A stretch of 64,000 nucleotides of DNA from Megamonas funiformis (GTDB taxonomy: Bacteria; Bacillota; Negativicutes; Selenomonadales; Selenomonadaceae), in assembly GCF_010669225.1 (NCBI RefSeq), contig NZ_CP048627.1, forward strand, positions 310,001 to 374,000. Direction: 5' to 3'. Position 1 is the stretch's first letter. Each line of letters begins with the position of its first letter. The notes below the pieces were generated by a model, which searched no databases, had not been told where the DNA came from, and was given only the letters and a program-made list of their open reading frames with translations. Positions 44,401 through 52,952 of the stretch are shown here, one piece after another. The position numbers and the translations under genes are program-made.

Positions 44401-45237
44401 TGCTAGATCAAAAGTTAGAAGATTAGTTCCTGTATTGAATTCACGATTATTGATATTGAAAATGCGACCGCGTAAAACGATATTTTTCATTTCGCCATCA
44501 ATGCTAGTGATTTCAATATGTTCTTCAGGAATGTTATCAATCATTAATTTGCGTTCACTTTTGCGACGGAATTTTGGTGCAGGGTTATCTGCATTATTAG
44601 CAGGTGGTGGCGGTGTATTATTTTTGCTGACTGTATGGTTTTGTGTTTTAGCTTGTTGTTGAAGTTGACGAAGATAAGATTCAGGGTCAAAATCAGCTAA
44701 AGTATTATTTATTGCAGGTTGTTGTTGACTATCAATGCGACAGATAACATGACAAGGGCAATGTACCATAGCTTGAACAGCTTGAGATATAGTTTCTTCA
44801 ATATTATGAGAGCGTAAAATATCTTCAATATGGTCGCCTTTGAAATCTATCATGATTTTATTGCCATCAACGCTATGACTAGCTTGGTTTAAAATGGAAA
44901 ATAAAGTAGGGTTACCATTAGCTGCATTTTGAACAATGATAGACCAATGGCGGGCTACTTCTTGTGGCAAGTCCACAATATCTTGATAAAAAATTACAGT
45001 GGGAATATTGCATTTTTGCGAGATATATGATGAAGCTTTAGCTAATAATTCATCAGGTATACCATTATAAGTTTGCATGAGGATTTCCCATGAATTGTTA
45101 TTTACATCAATTTCTACATGTTTAATAGTAGCTTCTTGCATGATTTTTTGTTCTTGAGCTGTTCCGGGCATAGAAGCAAGAAGCTGACGAAATTTATCGC
45201 CACCATTTTGAGGTAAAATAAGATATTTTTTTGTCAT
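41470..45237 (-). CDS. polC: DNA polymerase III alpha, PolC type, lacking the inserted exonuclease
   Basis: Replicative polymerase, 1255 aa versus about 1437 for B. subtilis PolC. N-terminal domain (1-230), OB fold (about 240-345), PHP domain (about 346-560), palm and fingers with the Cys4 zinc motif (WRCPHCRHSEF...CPHCG) and catalytic VPDIDLNFSG, C-terminal helix-hairpin region. The 3'-5' exonuclease normally inserted in PHP is absent: EGYLTGDDYQQRRANHIIMLAKN runs straight through, with about 15 residues where about 190 are expected. All PHP metal ligands are present: His352, His354, Asp361, Asp385, His386, Glu411, His426, Cys477, Asp554, His556. Starts 15 bases after cobC. Confidence 0.95.
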   Translation of the reverse strand: MTKKYLILPQNGGDKFRQLLASMPGTAQEQKIMQEATIKHVEIDVNNNSWEILMQTYNGIPDELLAKASSYISQKCNIPTVIFYQDIVDLPQEVARHWSIIVQNAANGNPTLFSILNQASHSVDGNKIMIDFKGDHIEDILRSHNIEETISQAVQAMVHCPCHVICRIDSQQQPAINNTLADFDPESYLRQLQQQAKTQNHTVSKNNTPPPPANNADNPAPKFRRKSERKLMIDNIPEEHIEITSIDGEMKNIVLRGRIFNINNREFNTGTNLLTFDLADESDGISCKVFLKNKDDFEEVMSALKKADIIKIKGSIRFDSYLNDYVMMPLNICLSELPKREDRAIEKRVELHAHTHMSNMDAVVSAKELISTAARWGWPAIAITDHGVVQAFPEAMKAAKDNKIKVIYGIEGYLTGDDYQQRRANHIIMLAKNSIGLRNIYRMVSLSHLKYLYKSRPRLPKKIISELREGVIIGSACEAGELIRAIVNNESDEKLLEIASFYDYLEIQPIGNNAFLIRNENFPDVQTDEDLIKINLKVAELAKKLNKMLIATCDVHFLNAKDSIYRAILMKGKGFEDAEKQPPLYLRTTDEMLKEFSYLGEELAYEAVVTNPRKIADMVEVFKPIPDELYSPMIPGADQEIHDMSYAKARELYGENLPKVVQDRLELELNSIIGHGFAVLYLIAHKLVKKSLDDGYLVGSRGSVGSSFVATMTNITEVNPLPPHWRCPHCRHSEFIEDGTYGCGFDMPDKDCPHCGTKMIKDGHDIPFAVFMGFDGDKVPDIDLNFSGDYQPVAHKYTEELFGKDNVFRAGTIATVADKTAYGYVKKFFDEKGIKKRDAYINSLVNGCTGVKRTTGQHPGGIMVIPRNMDVHHFTPIQRPADDTTTNTITTHFDYHSISSRLVKLDILGHDDPTVIKMLENITHRDPRTIPFDDPATMSIFSSTEALGVTPEELGATSGTFGIPEFRTPFTRQMLDDTKPKKFSDLVRISGFSHGTNVWLENAQDLITSGTCTVSDAISCRDDIMMHLIHSGIDPLFSFKTMEKVRKGKGLSEDDIKVMKDGGIPQWYIDSCLKIKYLFPRAHATAYVMMAYRIAFCKVHYPLAFYAAYFSIRAAEFDADIISKGKLAVRDKLDEIIELEKQKKLSVKDKGFQVVLELAWEMYLRGFSVEKVDLYKSNADKFILHEKSLLPPFTALTGISTMAANNIVQARLEGEFTSIDDLKKRASLSTPIVERLREHGCLDGLQESDQISLFS

Positions 45238-45252
45238 AATAAACCTCGTTAA

Positions 45253-45891
45253 TTAAGAAAAACGACCTAATTTTGGCAATTGTGTAAGGCTAAGATGTGC
45301 TGTGCTATTTAATAACTCAACATTGATTTTATCGCCATAAAAAGTAACGATATTTACAGCTGTGTTATCTTGTCTTAAAGTCCAAATATAGCGAAGTGGC
45401 ATATGCAAAGCATAAGCAAGTAAAGTGCGTAAAATTCCACCATGAGCTGTGATGGCAATAGTTTCATCAGGGTGTTTGTTTACAATATCTAATAGAGCTT
45501 CAACGCCACGTTTTTGCACTTGAGCGAAAGATTCTCCTTCAGGCATAGTCAAAACATCTGGAGTAGAAAACATAGTTTCGATTTCATTAGGCCATTTTTC
45601 ATGAATTTCATCATAAGTTAAACCTTCCCAAGAGCCGAAAGAAACTTCACAAAGACGTTTATCTTTGATGATTGGCACATTAAATTTTTTAGCGATTATT
45701 TCTCCAGTGATATAAGCTCGTTTTAGATTACTGCTATATACTCTATCTATATGAGTAACAGGAAAATTTTCAGCTAGTTTTTCAGCTTGTGAAATTCCTT
45801 CCTGAGATAATTCAATATCAGATTGTCCCTGAAATTTTCCAGAACTATTCCAAAGTGTTCTACCATGACGAATTAAAATAAGCTTAGTCAA
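45253..45891 (-). CDS. cobC: Histidine phosphatase, probable alpha-ribazole phosphatase (CobC)
   Basis: 212 aa, phosphoglycerate-mutase-like phosphatase: catalytic RHGRTLWNSSGKFQGQSDIEL (His9), Arg in SSNLKRAYITGE, Glu in CEVSFGSWEGLT and the second His in TAHGGILRTLL. The family is broad; placement immediately after cobU and cobS makes dephosphorylation of alpha-ribazole-5'-phosphate or adenosylcobalamin-phosphate the likely role. 36 bases after cobS. Confidence 0.85.
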   Translation of the reverse strand: MTKLILIRHGRTLWNSSGKFQGQSDIELSQEGISQAEKLAENFPVTHIDRVYSSNLKRAYITGEIIAKKFNVPIIKDKRLCEVSFGSWEGLTYDEIHEKWPNEIETMFSTPDVLTMPEGESFAQVQKRGVEALLDIVNKHPDETIAITAHGGILRTLLAYALHMPLRYIWTLRQDNTAVNIVTFYGDKINVELLNSTAHLSLTQLPKLGRFS

Positions 45892-45927
45892 AGAAAATCC
45901 TCCTTAATTTTTAACTTGAAAATTAAA

Positions 45928-46722
45928 TCATATAAAAGATTGTGCTAAGACAAAAACAAATAAAACTACTAATTCACCTATTTCTGCAGTAGCACCATAT
46001 ACATCGCCTGTTAAACCTCCGATTAGATTTGCAACATAGCGATTGAACAAATACATAACGATTATAGTAAAGATAAGAGCAATAACGCCAATAGTGCCTA
46101 GAAGTAATGAAATGATAAAAGTGAAAAGAAGAGCAAAAGCCATACTTTTTTTAGAAGAATATTCATGAAAAGCTTTGCCAAGACCTTCTTTGCGAGCATA
46201 AGGGAATAAGACTACAGCAATGCTCATGCAACAACGAGCGATAATCGGCATTAAGAATAAAGCAAATAAGCTGTTGAAAAATTGAGTATGAGTAATATAA
46301 ATATTTTGATTTACCATTAAATCAGTAAACATACTATATTTGCCAATCAAAACTAGAATTAAACAAGTAGCACCATGAGCACCTACGCGACTATCCTTCA
46401 TGATTTCTAAGATACGTTCGCGTTTTCTTCCTGATAAAATACCGTCCATAGTATCAGTGAAGCCATCGCAGTGAAGTGCTCCTGTCAAAAAGATATTGCA
46501 AAATAGAAGGATAAAACCTATGAGATGTGCTGATAGATAAATATTAAAACTAGGCAATAAATAATATATCACATAACCCACTAGAACATATATTATACCT
46601 AAAATTGCACCAATTAAAGGGAAAAATTTAACACTGCCACCACAAGCTTTTTCAGACCAATCAAGATTTTTCTTGATAGTGATGCGTGTTAAAAATTGTA
46701 GACCCAATAAAAAATTATTCAC
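45928..46722 (-). CDS. cobS: Adenosylcobinamide-GDP ribazoletransferase (CobS)
   Basis: Membrane enzyme joining adenosylcobinamide-GDP and alpha-ribazole (phosphate). 264 aa, six to seven membrane segments, with the Mg-binding motif GALHCDGFTDTMDGI (about 80-94) and KDSRVGAHG. 127 bases after cobU; no terminator between them. Confidence 0.94.
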   Translation of the reverse strand: MNNFLLGLQFLTRITIKKNLDWSEKACGGSVKFFPLIGAILGIIYVLVGYVIYYLLPSFNIYLSAHLIGFILLFCNIFLTGALHCDGFTDTMDGILSGRKRERILEIMKDSRVGAHGATCLILVLIGKYSMFTDLMVNQNIYITHTQFFNSLFALFLMPIIARCCMSIAVVLFPYARKEGLGKAFHEYSSKKSMAFALLFTFIISLLLGTIGVIALIFTIIVMYLFNRYVANLIGGLTGDVYGATAEIGELVVLFVFVLAQSFI

Positions 46723-46849
46723 TAAAAAATACCTCCTTTAAAATAATATGTTCGTTTCTTTATGAAAAATTTTTATTCATTCAAAAGAAACGAACTAACG
46801 AGAATAATTTATATAATAGATGAAAAAACATAAAATATAAATATAAAAA

Positions 46850-47398
46850 TTATTTTATTTTTACAGGAATACCAGAAACAACGAGATAAACGTCAGTGGC
46901 AGCTTTAGCGATTTGTTGATTGCAAAGTCCTGCTAAATCGCGATATTTTCTAGCAAGAGCATTTTCTGGAACTATGCCAGAACCGACTTCATTAGTTACA
47001 AATACACATGTTTTATCTGCATTTTGTGCTTGTACTGCTTCAATTAGAGATGACATCATATCTTTAGCTCCAGCAGATAATTGTTCCATAGAGTATGCTT
47101 GTGTTTGTTCACTGCAAAGATAATTGCTTAAATAAAGTGTTAAACAATCAAAGAGAATTATATCGTGATGACAAAAAGCTTCATGGATAGCTTTTTCAGC
47201 GTGAAATGGTGCTTCAAATGTTTGCCATGAACTAGGACGGCGTTGTTGATGTAATTTCACGCGATAAGCCATTTCATCATCATAGATTTGTGAGGTGGCG
47301 ACATAGGCGATATTTTGACCATGAGTTTTTACATAGTCTTCGGCAAAACTGCTTTTTCCACAGCGCGCACCACCAGTTATTAAAATTATTTTGCCCAT
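46850..47398 (-). CDS. cobU: Adenosylcobinamide kinase / guanylyltransferase (CobU)
   Basis: Bifunctional enzyme activating adenosylcobinamide to its GDP form. 182 aa: P-loop TGGARCGKSSFAE (8-20), guanylylated His in KLHQQRRPSSW, and NEVGSGIVPENALARKYRDLAG. First gene of the leftward cobU-cobS-cobC-polC series, divergent from ribF. No cobalamin riboswitch (B12 box) is visible upstream. Confidence 0.95.
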   Translation of the reverse strand: MGKIILITGGARCGKSSFAEDYVKTHGQNIAYVATSQIYDDEMAYRVKLHQQRRPSSWQTFEAPFHAEKAIHEAFCHHDIILFDCLTLYLSNYLCSEQTQAYSMEQLSAGAKDMMSSLIEAVQAQNADKTCVFVTNEVGSGIVPENALARKYRDLAGLCNQQIAKAATDVYLVVSGIPVKIK

Positions 47399-47491
47399 AA
47401 CAAGGCTCCTTTGCGTATAGATTTATTTTTTAGATGAAGTATGTTATTCTAAATTATATATAAATTTTAAGTAGTAAAGAGGTAGAATTGT

Positions 47492-48427
47492 ATGCAAGTT
47501 TTTTCCTCGCTTTTGGATATAAAAAATTTAAATTTGCAAGGTAAAAATTTGGCTGTTGCTTTAGGGACTTTTGATGGTGTACATATAGGTCATCAAAATG
47601 TCATAATGCAAGCTGTCAAATTGGCTAAAGAAAATCAAGGATTAAGTGCTGTATTTACCTTTAGTAATCACCCGTTATCTGTGATTGCTCCGAAGCGTAA
47701 ACCTTTGATTATCAATGATACTTTAGCCAAGATTAGAGATATTGAAGCTTTAGGTGTAGATTTTTTATTTAATATTGAATTTAATTTAGAACTTTGTCAG
47801 ATGGAACCAGAAGCTTTCGTTAAAATGTTGAAAGATTATTTATCTCCTAAATTTTTAGTTACAGGTCCTAATTATAGTTTTGGGGTAAAAGGATTAGGAA
47901 CACCGGATTTATTAAAAGAACTTGGAGAAAAATATGGTTTTAAAGCATATATGCAACATTTTATTTATTGCCATAATAATATGGTAAGTAGCACTGTCAT
48001 TCGTAAAGCATTAGCTGAAGGTGATTTAGATTGTGCAAATAAAATGTTAGGTAAGCCATTTAGCATAGATGAAGAAGTAATTCATGGAAAAAAACGTGGT
48101 CGTCTATTAGGTTTTCCAACTGCTAATTTAGCTATAAAAGCAGAGCGTGCTATGGTGCCAAATGGTGTCTATGTTGTTGAGGCTTATGTGGAAGGGAAAA
48201 AATATCAAGCTGTAGCTAGCGTAGGTACAAATCCAACATTTGAAGATATCAGCCGTCGCGTGGAAGTAAATATTTTTGATTTTCAACAAACTATCTATGG
48301 ACAAATCATACGTGTTGATTTTCTAAAAATGCTTCGCAGGGAAATAAAATTTACTTCAGTTGATGCATTATTAAATCAAATGAAAAAAGATGTAAAACAA
48401 GCTAAAGCTTATTTTGTGAAGGAATAA
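47492..48427 (+). CDS. ribF: Bifunctional riboflavin kinase / FAD synthetase (RibF)
   Basis: 311 aa. N-terminal adenylyltransferase domain (about 15-185) with GTFDGVHIGHQNV, VTGPNYSFGVKG and SSTVIRKALAEGD; C-terminal kinase domain (about 190-305) with KKRGRLLGFPTANL and the flavin site RRVEVNIFDF. Makes FMN and FAD, needed for HydB among others. Its 3' end overlaps the convergent secreted-protein gene by 19 bases. Confidence 0.96.
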   Translation: MQVFSSLLDIKNLNLQGKNLAVALGTFDGVHIGHQNVIMQAVKLAKENQGLSAVFTFSNHPLSVIAPKRKPLIINDTLAKIRDIEALGVDFLFNIEFNLELCQMEPEAFVKMLKDYLSPKFLVTGPNYSFGVKGLGTPDLLKELGEKYGFKAYMQHFIYCHNNMVSSTVIRKALAEGDLDCANKMLGKPFSIDEEVIHGKKRGRLLGFPTANLAIKAERAMVPNGVYVVEAYVEGKKYQAVASVGTNPTFEDISRRVEVNIFDFQQTIYGQIIRVDFLKMLRREIKFTSVDALLNQMKKDVKQAKAYFVKE

Positions 48428-49032
48428 TTATAATTTATTTGGAATTTATCTTTAGCAGGAGTACTAACAGCAGAAGTATCGATTTGTTTATCTGCCATTA
48501 AAGGATTTTCTGTTTCGTCAGTGGCATCATCAGGAAGATATTCAGTCGTATCTATAGGTAATTCAACTGGTAGATTAGTTATGCGGAAGCTTTCTAAATA
48601 TTTATCTGTAGGTTCAACTTGAATGATGAGTTTTTCTTTAGCTTCATTTTTATAAATATAGCAAGTATTGCCTTCAAACATTTGTCTGTCTGCTTTACCA
48701 AATACTTGTTCTATTTTATAGGAAGTCATGCCAGTTTTTAATTTATCGTTGTGATTATAAGTATCATCGACGATAATCATATCAACTATTTTTTTAGTAT
48801 CATTATTTATGCCAATTTTGTTATTATTTTTATAAACATAATATGTGATTTTTTGACCCCAAAGATAGTTTTGTTCATCATAACGAGGCGTACCAAATTG
48901 AGCAATCATATCTTCATAATTATCGCCTAAAGCTAAGTTGTTGTAGTGCAAATTATTTTTTGTAGGAGCAAAGGTCATACCCATAGAAAGGATACTAAAA
49001 CAAAGGCAGAGAATAATTAGATAAAGTCGCAT
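48409..49032 (-). CDS. Secreted protein with two SmpA/CAP-associated-like repeats
   Basis: 207 aa from ATG 49032, chosen because AGGAG is correctly spaced there; an ATG at 49050 would put that ribosome site inside the gene. Signal peptide MRLYLIILCLCFSILSMGMTFA. Two similar segments follow: ALGDNYEDMIAQFGTPRYDEQNY and TGMTSYKIEQVFGKADRQMFEG, the xxGxxxxxxxxxFGxP pattern of BamE/SmpA-like and CAP-associated N-terminal domains. The C-terminal third is low-complexity and probably disordered. Function unknown; envelope location is inferred. Its 3' end overlaps ribF by 19 bases. Confidence 0.8.
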   Translation of the reverse strand: MRLYLIILCLCFSILSMGMTFAPTKNNLHYNNLALGDNYEDMIAQFGTPRYDEQNYLWGQKITYYVYKNNNKIGINNDTKKIVDMIIVDDTYNHNDKLKTGMTSYKIEQVFGKADRQMFEGNTCYIYKNEAKEKLIIQVEPTDKYLESFRITNLPVELPIDTTEYLPDDATDETENPLMADKQIDTSAVSTPAKDKFQINYNYSFTK

Positions 49033-49127
49033 AATAAAACTCCTTTTCATTATAAATTTTTACAAGTAAAAGACAAATTTTTCTATGATATGTATAGTAT
49101 AAATGTCTCAAAAACTACTGTCAAAAA

Positions 49128-49156
49128 TTGACAAAATACCGTAAAACCTATATAAT
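49128..49156 (+). promoter_or_regulatory. Consensus promoter of greA-lysS
   Basis: TTGACA at 49128-49133, exactly 17 bases, TATAAT at 49151-49156, giving a leader of about 105 bases. Confidence 0.9.
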
Positions 49157-49177
49157 ATTTGCTGATTGCAAAAAGGT

Positions 49178-49201
49178 AGTGTCAGGCGTTAGCTTGGCAC
49201 T
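49178..49201 (+). other. Hairpin in the greA leader
   Basis: AGTGTCAGG (49178-49186) pairs with CTTGGCACT (49193-49201) including two G-U pairs, followed by a U-rich stretch. It could be a weak early terminator controlling greA, an arrangement known for some elongation factor genes. Confidence 0.45.
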
Positions 49202-49269
49202 TCTTCTATTATTTTTAACTATTGTATGATTTTGTATAATGAATTGTATGACTGAAAGGAAGCATTAAA

Positions 49270-49746
49270 ATGGCAGATAAGCGAGTAGTTTTGACCGAAG
49301 AAGGCTTAAAGAAGCTAGAAGAAAAACTTGAATATTTAAAAAGTGTCCGTCGTTTAGAAGTTGCTGACCGTTTAAAAGCAGCTATCGCACTAGGCGACCT
49401 TAGCGAAAACTCTGAATATGATGATGCTAAAAACGAACAGGCTTTCATTGAAGGTGAAATTCTCACTTTAGAAAGCCAGATTAGAAATAGTGAAATCATC
49501 AAAGCTGATGATAGCAATAAAGATGTAGTACATCTTGGTAATACTGTAGTAATCAAAGATATGGAATATGATGAAGATGAAACATATACAATCGTAGGTT
49601 CTACAGAAGCAGATACTACAGAAGGTAAAATCTCCAATGAATCTCCTGTTGGTATGGCTATCTTAGGAAAAACTGTAGGAACAGTAGTTCAAGTAAAAGT
49701 GCCAGCTGGTACTTTAGAATATAAAATTGTAGAAATTAAAAAATAA
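49270..49746 (+). CDS. greA: Transcription elongation factor GreA
   Basis: 158 aa: N-terminal coiled coil ([31 protein letters not shown]) with the acidic tip [16 protein letters not shown] that enters the RNA polymerase secondary channel, and a C-terminal FKBP-like domain ending [23 protein letters not shown]. Rescues backtracked polymerase by stimulating RNA cleavage. 17 bases before lysS in one operon. Confidence 0.97.
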   Translation: MADKRVVLTEEGLKKLEEKLEYLKSVRRLEVADRLKAAIALGDLSENSEYDDAKNEQAFIEGEILTLESQIRNSEIIKADDSNKDVVHLGNTVVIKDMEYDEDETYTIVGSTEADTTEGKISNESPVGMAILGKTVGTVVQVKVPAGTLEYKIVEIKK

Positions 49747-49763
49747 GAAGAGGAGGACTTTCG

Positions 49764-51254
49764 TTGGCAAAACAGCATATAGAAGAAAAACAACAAGATA
49801 TCAATGAACTTATGCAGGTGCGTCGTGATAAGATGCAAGCTTTCATAGATAAAGGTATTGAACCATTTGGTCGTAGTTATGATGTAACTCATCATGCTCA
49901 AGAACTTTTAGACCAATTTGAAACTTTAGGAGAAGAAACTGTAGTGCGCGTAGCTGGTCGTTTAATGGCTGTTCGTGGTCATGGTAAAGCTAGCTTCACT
50001 GTTGTTTCCGATCTTAGCGGAAAAATTCAAGCATATTTCCGTCTTGATAACCTTGGTGAAGAAAAATATGGTGAATTTAAATTATTAGATATCGGTGATA
50101 TCATCGGTGTGGAAGGTACTTTATTCAAAACACATCGCGGTGAAATCACTATCAAAGTATCTGATTTCTCTATTTTAGCGAAGTCCCTTCGTCCATTACC
50201 AGAAAAATTCCATGGCTTAAAAGATGTAGAAACTCGTTATCGTCAACGTTATTTAGATTTAATCGTAAATCCAGATGTACGTCAGACTTTCATCACACGT
50301 ACAAAAATCATTAAATCTATCCGTAACTATTTAGATAGCCGTAACTTCTTAGAAGTTGAAACACCTGTATTAAGCCCAATCGCTGGTGGTGCAAATGCTC
50401 GTCCATTCATCACTCATCATAATGCACTTGATATTGATATGTATCTTCGTATCGCTACAGAATTATATTTAAAACGTCTTGTAGTTGGTGGCTTTGAACG
50501 TGTTTATGAAATTGGTCGTATTTTCCGTAATGAAGGTATTGACGTAAGACATAATCCAGAATTCACATCTATCGAAGTATATCAAGCATATGCAGACTTC
50601 AATGAATTAATGGATTTAGCAGAAGGTATCATTAAACAGGCTGCAATGGATGCTTGTGGCACAACTAAAATTACTTATGAAGGTACAGAAATTGACTTAA
50701 GTAATTTCCGTCGTGTTACAATGAATGATATTGTTTTAGAAACTACAGGCAAAGACTTCAGCAAAGTTCAGACTTTAGAAGAAGCACAAGCAATTGCACA
50801 AGAATTAGCTGTTCCTTGTGAAGGTAAACATTCTATTGGCGAAATCTTATATGAAGTATTCGATGAAAAAGTAGAATCTACTTTAATTCAGCCAACTATT
50901 GTAACACAATATCCAACAGAAGTTTCTCCACTTTCAAAACGCAATAAAGAAAATCCTGCATTCACTGACCGTTTTGAAATGTTCATTTATGGTCGTGAAC
51001 TTGCAAATGCTTTCTCCGAGTTAAATGACCCAATTGATCAGGAACAACGTTTCATTGATCAACAAAAAGCTCGTGAAGGTGGCGATGACGAAGCTCATAT
51101 GATGGACCATGATTATATCACAGCTCTTGAATATGGTCTTCCACCAACATGTGGTCTTGGTATCGGTATTGACCGTTTAGTAATGTTCTTAACAGACAGC
51201 TCTTCTATTCGTGATGTACTCTTATTCCCAACAATGAAACCAATTGAAAATTAA
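49764..51254 (+). CDS. lysS: Lysyl-tRNA synthetase, class II (LysS)
   Basis: 496 aa. N-terminal anticodon-binding OB domain (about 65-170), class II motifs [29 protein letters not shown] (motif 2) and [14 protein letters not shown] (motif 3). Starts with TTG 49764, seven bases after AGGAGG; no closer ATG fits the family N-terminus. The greA-lysS order is common in Bacillota. Confidence 0.97.
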   Translation: MAKQHIEEKQQDINELMQVRRDKMQAFIDKGIEPFGRSYDVTHHAQELLDQFETLGEETVVRVAGRLMAVRGHGKASFTVVSDLSGKIQAYFRLDNLGEEKYGEFKLLDIGDIIGVEGTLFKTHRGEITIKVSDFSILAKSLRPLPEKFHGLKDVETRYRQRYLDLIVNPDVRQTFITRTKIIKSIRNYLDSRNFLEVETPVLSPIAGGANARPFITHHNALDIDMYLRIATELYLKRLVVGGFERVYEIGRIFRNEGIDVRHNPEFTSIEVYQAYADFNELMDLAEGIIKQAAMDACGTTKITYEGTEIDLSNFRRVTMNDIVLETTGKDFSKVQTLEEAQAIAQELAVPCEGKHSIGEILYEVFDEKVESTLIQPTIVTQYPTEVSPLSKRNKENPAFTDRFEMFIYGRELANAFSELNDPIDQEQRFIDQQKAREGGDDEAHMMDHDYITALEYGLPPTCGLGIGIDRLVMFLTDSSSIRDVLLFPTMKPIEN

Positions 51255-51277
51255 TTAAAAGTTAATTATAAGATAAG

Positions 51278-51312
51278 AAAACCAGTAGATTATATATCTA
51301 CTGGTTTTTTTG
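51278..51312. terminator. Terminator shared by lysS and the acetyltransferase
   Basis: Stem AAACCAGTAGAT (51278-51290) with ATCTACTGGTTT (51296-51307) and a T-run. Confidence 0.92.
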
Positions 51313-51313
51313 T

Positions 51314-51910
51314 TTAATTTTTATTATTGATTTTACGGATAACTTTACATGGATTGCCAACAGCTAATGAATTAGGTGGTATTGATTTATTAACTACACT
51401 TCCAGCGCCAATTACTGAATTTTTACCGATAGTCACTCCAGGTAAAATTATAACACCACCACCAATCCAAACATTATCTTCTATTGTTACAGGTAAAGCA
51501 TACGTATTGAAAAATGCGTGTGGATTATTATAAGACCAATTATCAAGTAGACGGTCACTAATATTTACAGGATGAGTAGCTGTATAAATTTGAACATTAG
51601 AAGCGATTAAAACATTATTGCCAATAGTTATTTTATTACAATCAACAAAGGTACAATTAATATTGATAATTACATTATTGCCAATAGAAATATGTTGACC
51701 ATAATCACAATAGAAAGGTACATCAATTTTTACATTGTTACCTATTTTGGCAAATAATTCAGATAGAATATTGTCTTTTTGTATGGTATCTTCAAATTTA
51801 GTCTGATTGTATTGTTTGGTGAGTCTGCGAGCTTTAGTAATAATAGAAACTAATTCATTATCGATACAATTAAATTGTTTACCTTGTAAGCATTTAGATA
51901 ATTCACTCAT
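51314..51910 (-). CDS. Hexapeptide-repeat sugar O-acetyltransferase
   Basis: 198 aa of the maltose/galactoside acetyltransferase family, with a shortened N-terminal Mac-like region and beta-helix repeats (IGNNVIININCTFVDCNKITIGNNVLIASNVQI, in part; IEDNVWIGGGVIILPGVTIGKNSVIGAGSVV). Catalytic His in TATHPVN. A more A+T-rich and divergent relative of the one at 29.8-30.5 kb. Divergently transcribed from an AraC regulator that probably controls it. Confidence 0.9.
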   Translation of the reverse strand: MSELSKCLQGKQFNCIDNELVSIITKARRLTKQYNQTKFEDTIQKDNILSELFAKIGNNVKIDVPFYCDYGQHISIGNNVIININCTFVDCNKITIGNNVLIASNVQIYTATHPVNISDRLLDNWSYNNPHAFFNTYALPVTIEDNVWIGGGVIILPGVTIGKNSVIGAGSVVNKSIPPNSLAVGNPCKVIRKINNKN

Positions 51911-52028
51911 GAAAATATAACCTCCTGTTATTTTTCTTTATTATAATAAATGGAGATTTTTATTTGTGTTATTATATAATTAAAATATATAAATATCTTG
52001 CAAATTTTATAAAGCGAGTGAATTGAAA

Positions 52029-52922
52029 ATGAGAGATTTATTAATAGATAAAAATAAACAAGAATTAAAGCAACATGGTAATGTAGAATTTCCTTTTAGA
52101 ATAGGATATGAAGATATTTGGCAATATTATAATGGAAAATTTGCTTGTCATTGGCATAAAGAAGTAGAGTTTACATATGTATATCAAGGTAAGATGAGAT
52201 ATCAGGTCAATGATAAAATTTATGAATTAAAGAAAGGGCAATGTCTATTTATCAATGCGAATACTTTTCATAGAGGTGAACATATCAATAAAGAAGAATG
52301 TAAATATTTTGCAATGACTTTTAATATACATTTTTTGGCTAATGAGGAAGAATTAATTTATAAAAAATATGTATTGCCTGTTATTTATAGTAAAAATTTA
52401 TCATCTTTTGTGTGTTTACCAGAAAATAAATTAGAAAAGAAAATAATAAAACAAGTAAAGTATATTGATAAATGTTACCGAAAACAGAATTTATTTTATG
52501 AATTAGAGATAAAGGAACATCTGTTAAAATTATGGCAAATTTTATGGGAAGTTTTTGAAAGTGAAATTGAAATAGATATAGATAGAAATTATTATAAACA
52601 ATTAATAAAAATAAAGCAGATAACGCAATTTATACATAAACATTATGCAGAAAAGATAACTTTGCAAAATATAGCTGATAATTTACATATATCTATAAGT
52701 GATTGCAGTCATAGTTTTAAAAAGTTTATGAAAGAAAGTATATTTGAGTATATCTTGCATTATCGTATTCAACAAAGTCTTTATTTATTACAAGATAAAG
52801 AATTATCAATTTTACAGATATCTTTAAAAGTTGGATTTAGTAGTACTAGTTATTATAGTAAATTATTTAAAAAGTATATGAAAATGACACCTAAAGAATA
52901 TAGAAAGCTCTTGAAAAGTTAG
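52029..52922 (+). CDS. AraC-family transcriptional regulator
   Basis: 297 aa: N-terminal cupin domain (about 25-105, FACHWHKEVEFTYVYQGKMRYQVNDKIYELKKGQCLFI) for a sugar-like effector and two C-terminal helix-turn-helix motifs (about 200-297, ITLQNIADNLHISISDCSHSFKKF and SILQISLKVGFSSTSYYSKLFKKYMKMTPKEYRK, in part). Start at ATG 52029; an in-frame TTG at 52023 is less well spaced from GCGAGTG. Likely regulator of the divergent acetyltransferase. Confidence 0.9.
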   Translation: MRDLLIDKNKQELKQHGNVEFPFRIGYEDIWQYYNGKFACHWHKEVEFTYVYQGKMRYQVNDKIYELKKGQCLFINANTFHRGEHINKEECKYFAMTFNIHFLANEEELIYKKYVLPVIYSKNLSSFVCLPENKLEKKIIKQVKYIDKCYRKQNLFYELEIKEHLLKLWQILWEVFESEIEIDIDRNYYKQLIKIKQITQFIHKHYAEKITLQNIADNLHISISDCSHSFKKFMKESIFEYILHYRIQQSLYLLQDKELSILQISLKVGFSSTSYYSKLFKKYMKMTPKEYRKLLKS

Positions 52923-52949
52923 AGGTATTTCTAAAATCAAGAGCTTTTT
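52904..52949. terminator. Terminator overlapping the araC-like gene end
   Basis: AAAGCTCTTGA (52904-52914, inside the last codons) pairs with TCAAGAGCTTT (52937-52947), followed by T. Also suitable for the convergent lysE gene. Confidence 0.75.
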
Positions 52950-52952
52950 AAA

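Noticed and set aside
44306-44662. 118-codon open frame antisense to polC
   Set aside because: Shadow of the polC reading frame; low-complexity translation and no start signal.
47399-47491. Cobalamin riboswitch before cobU
   Set aside because: The 93-base gap is shared with divergent ribF, is too short, and contains no B12-box motif.
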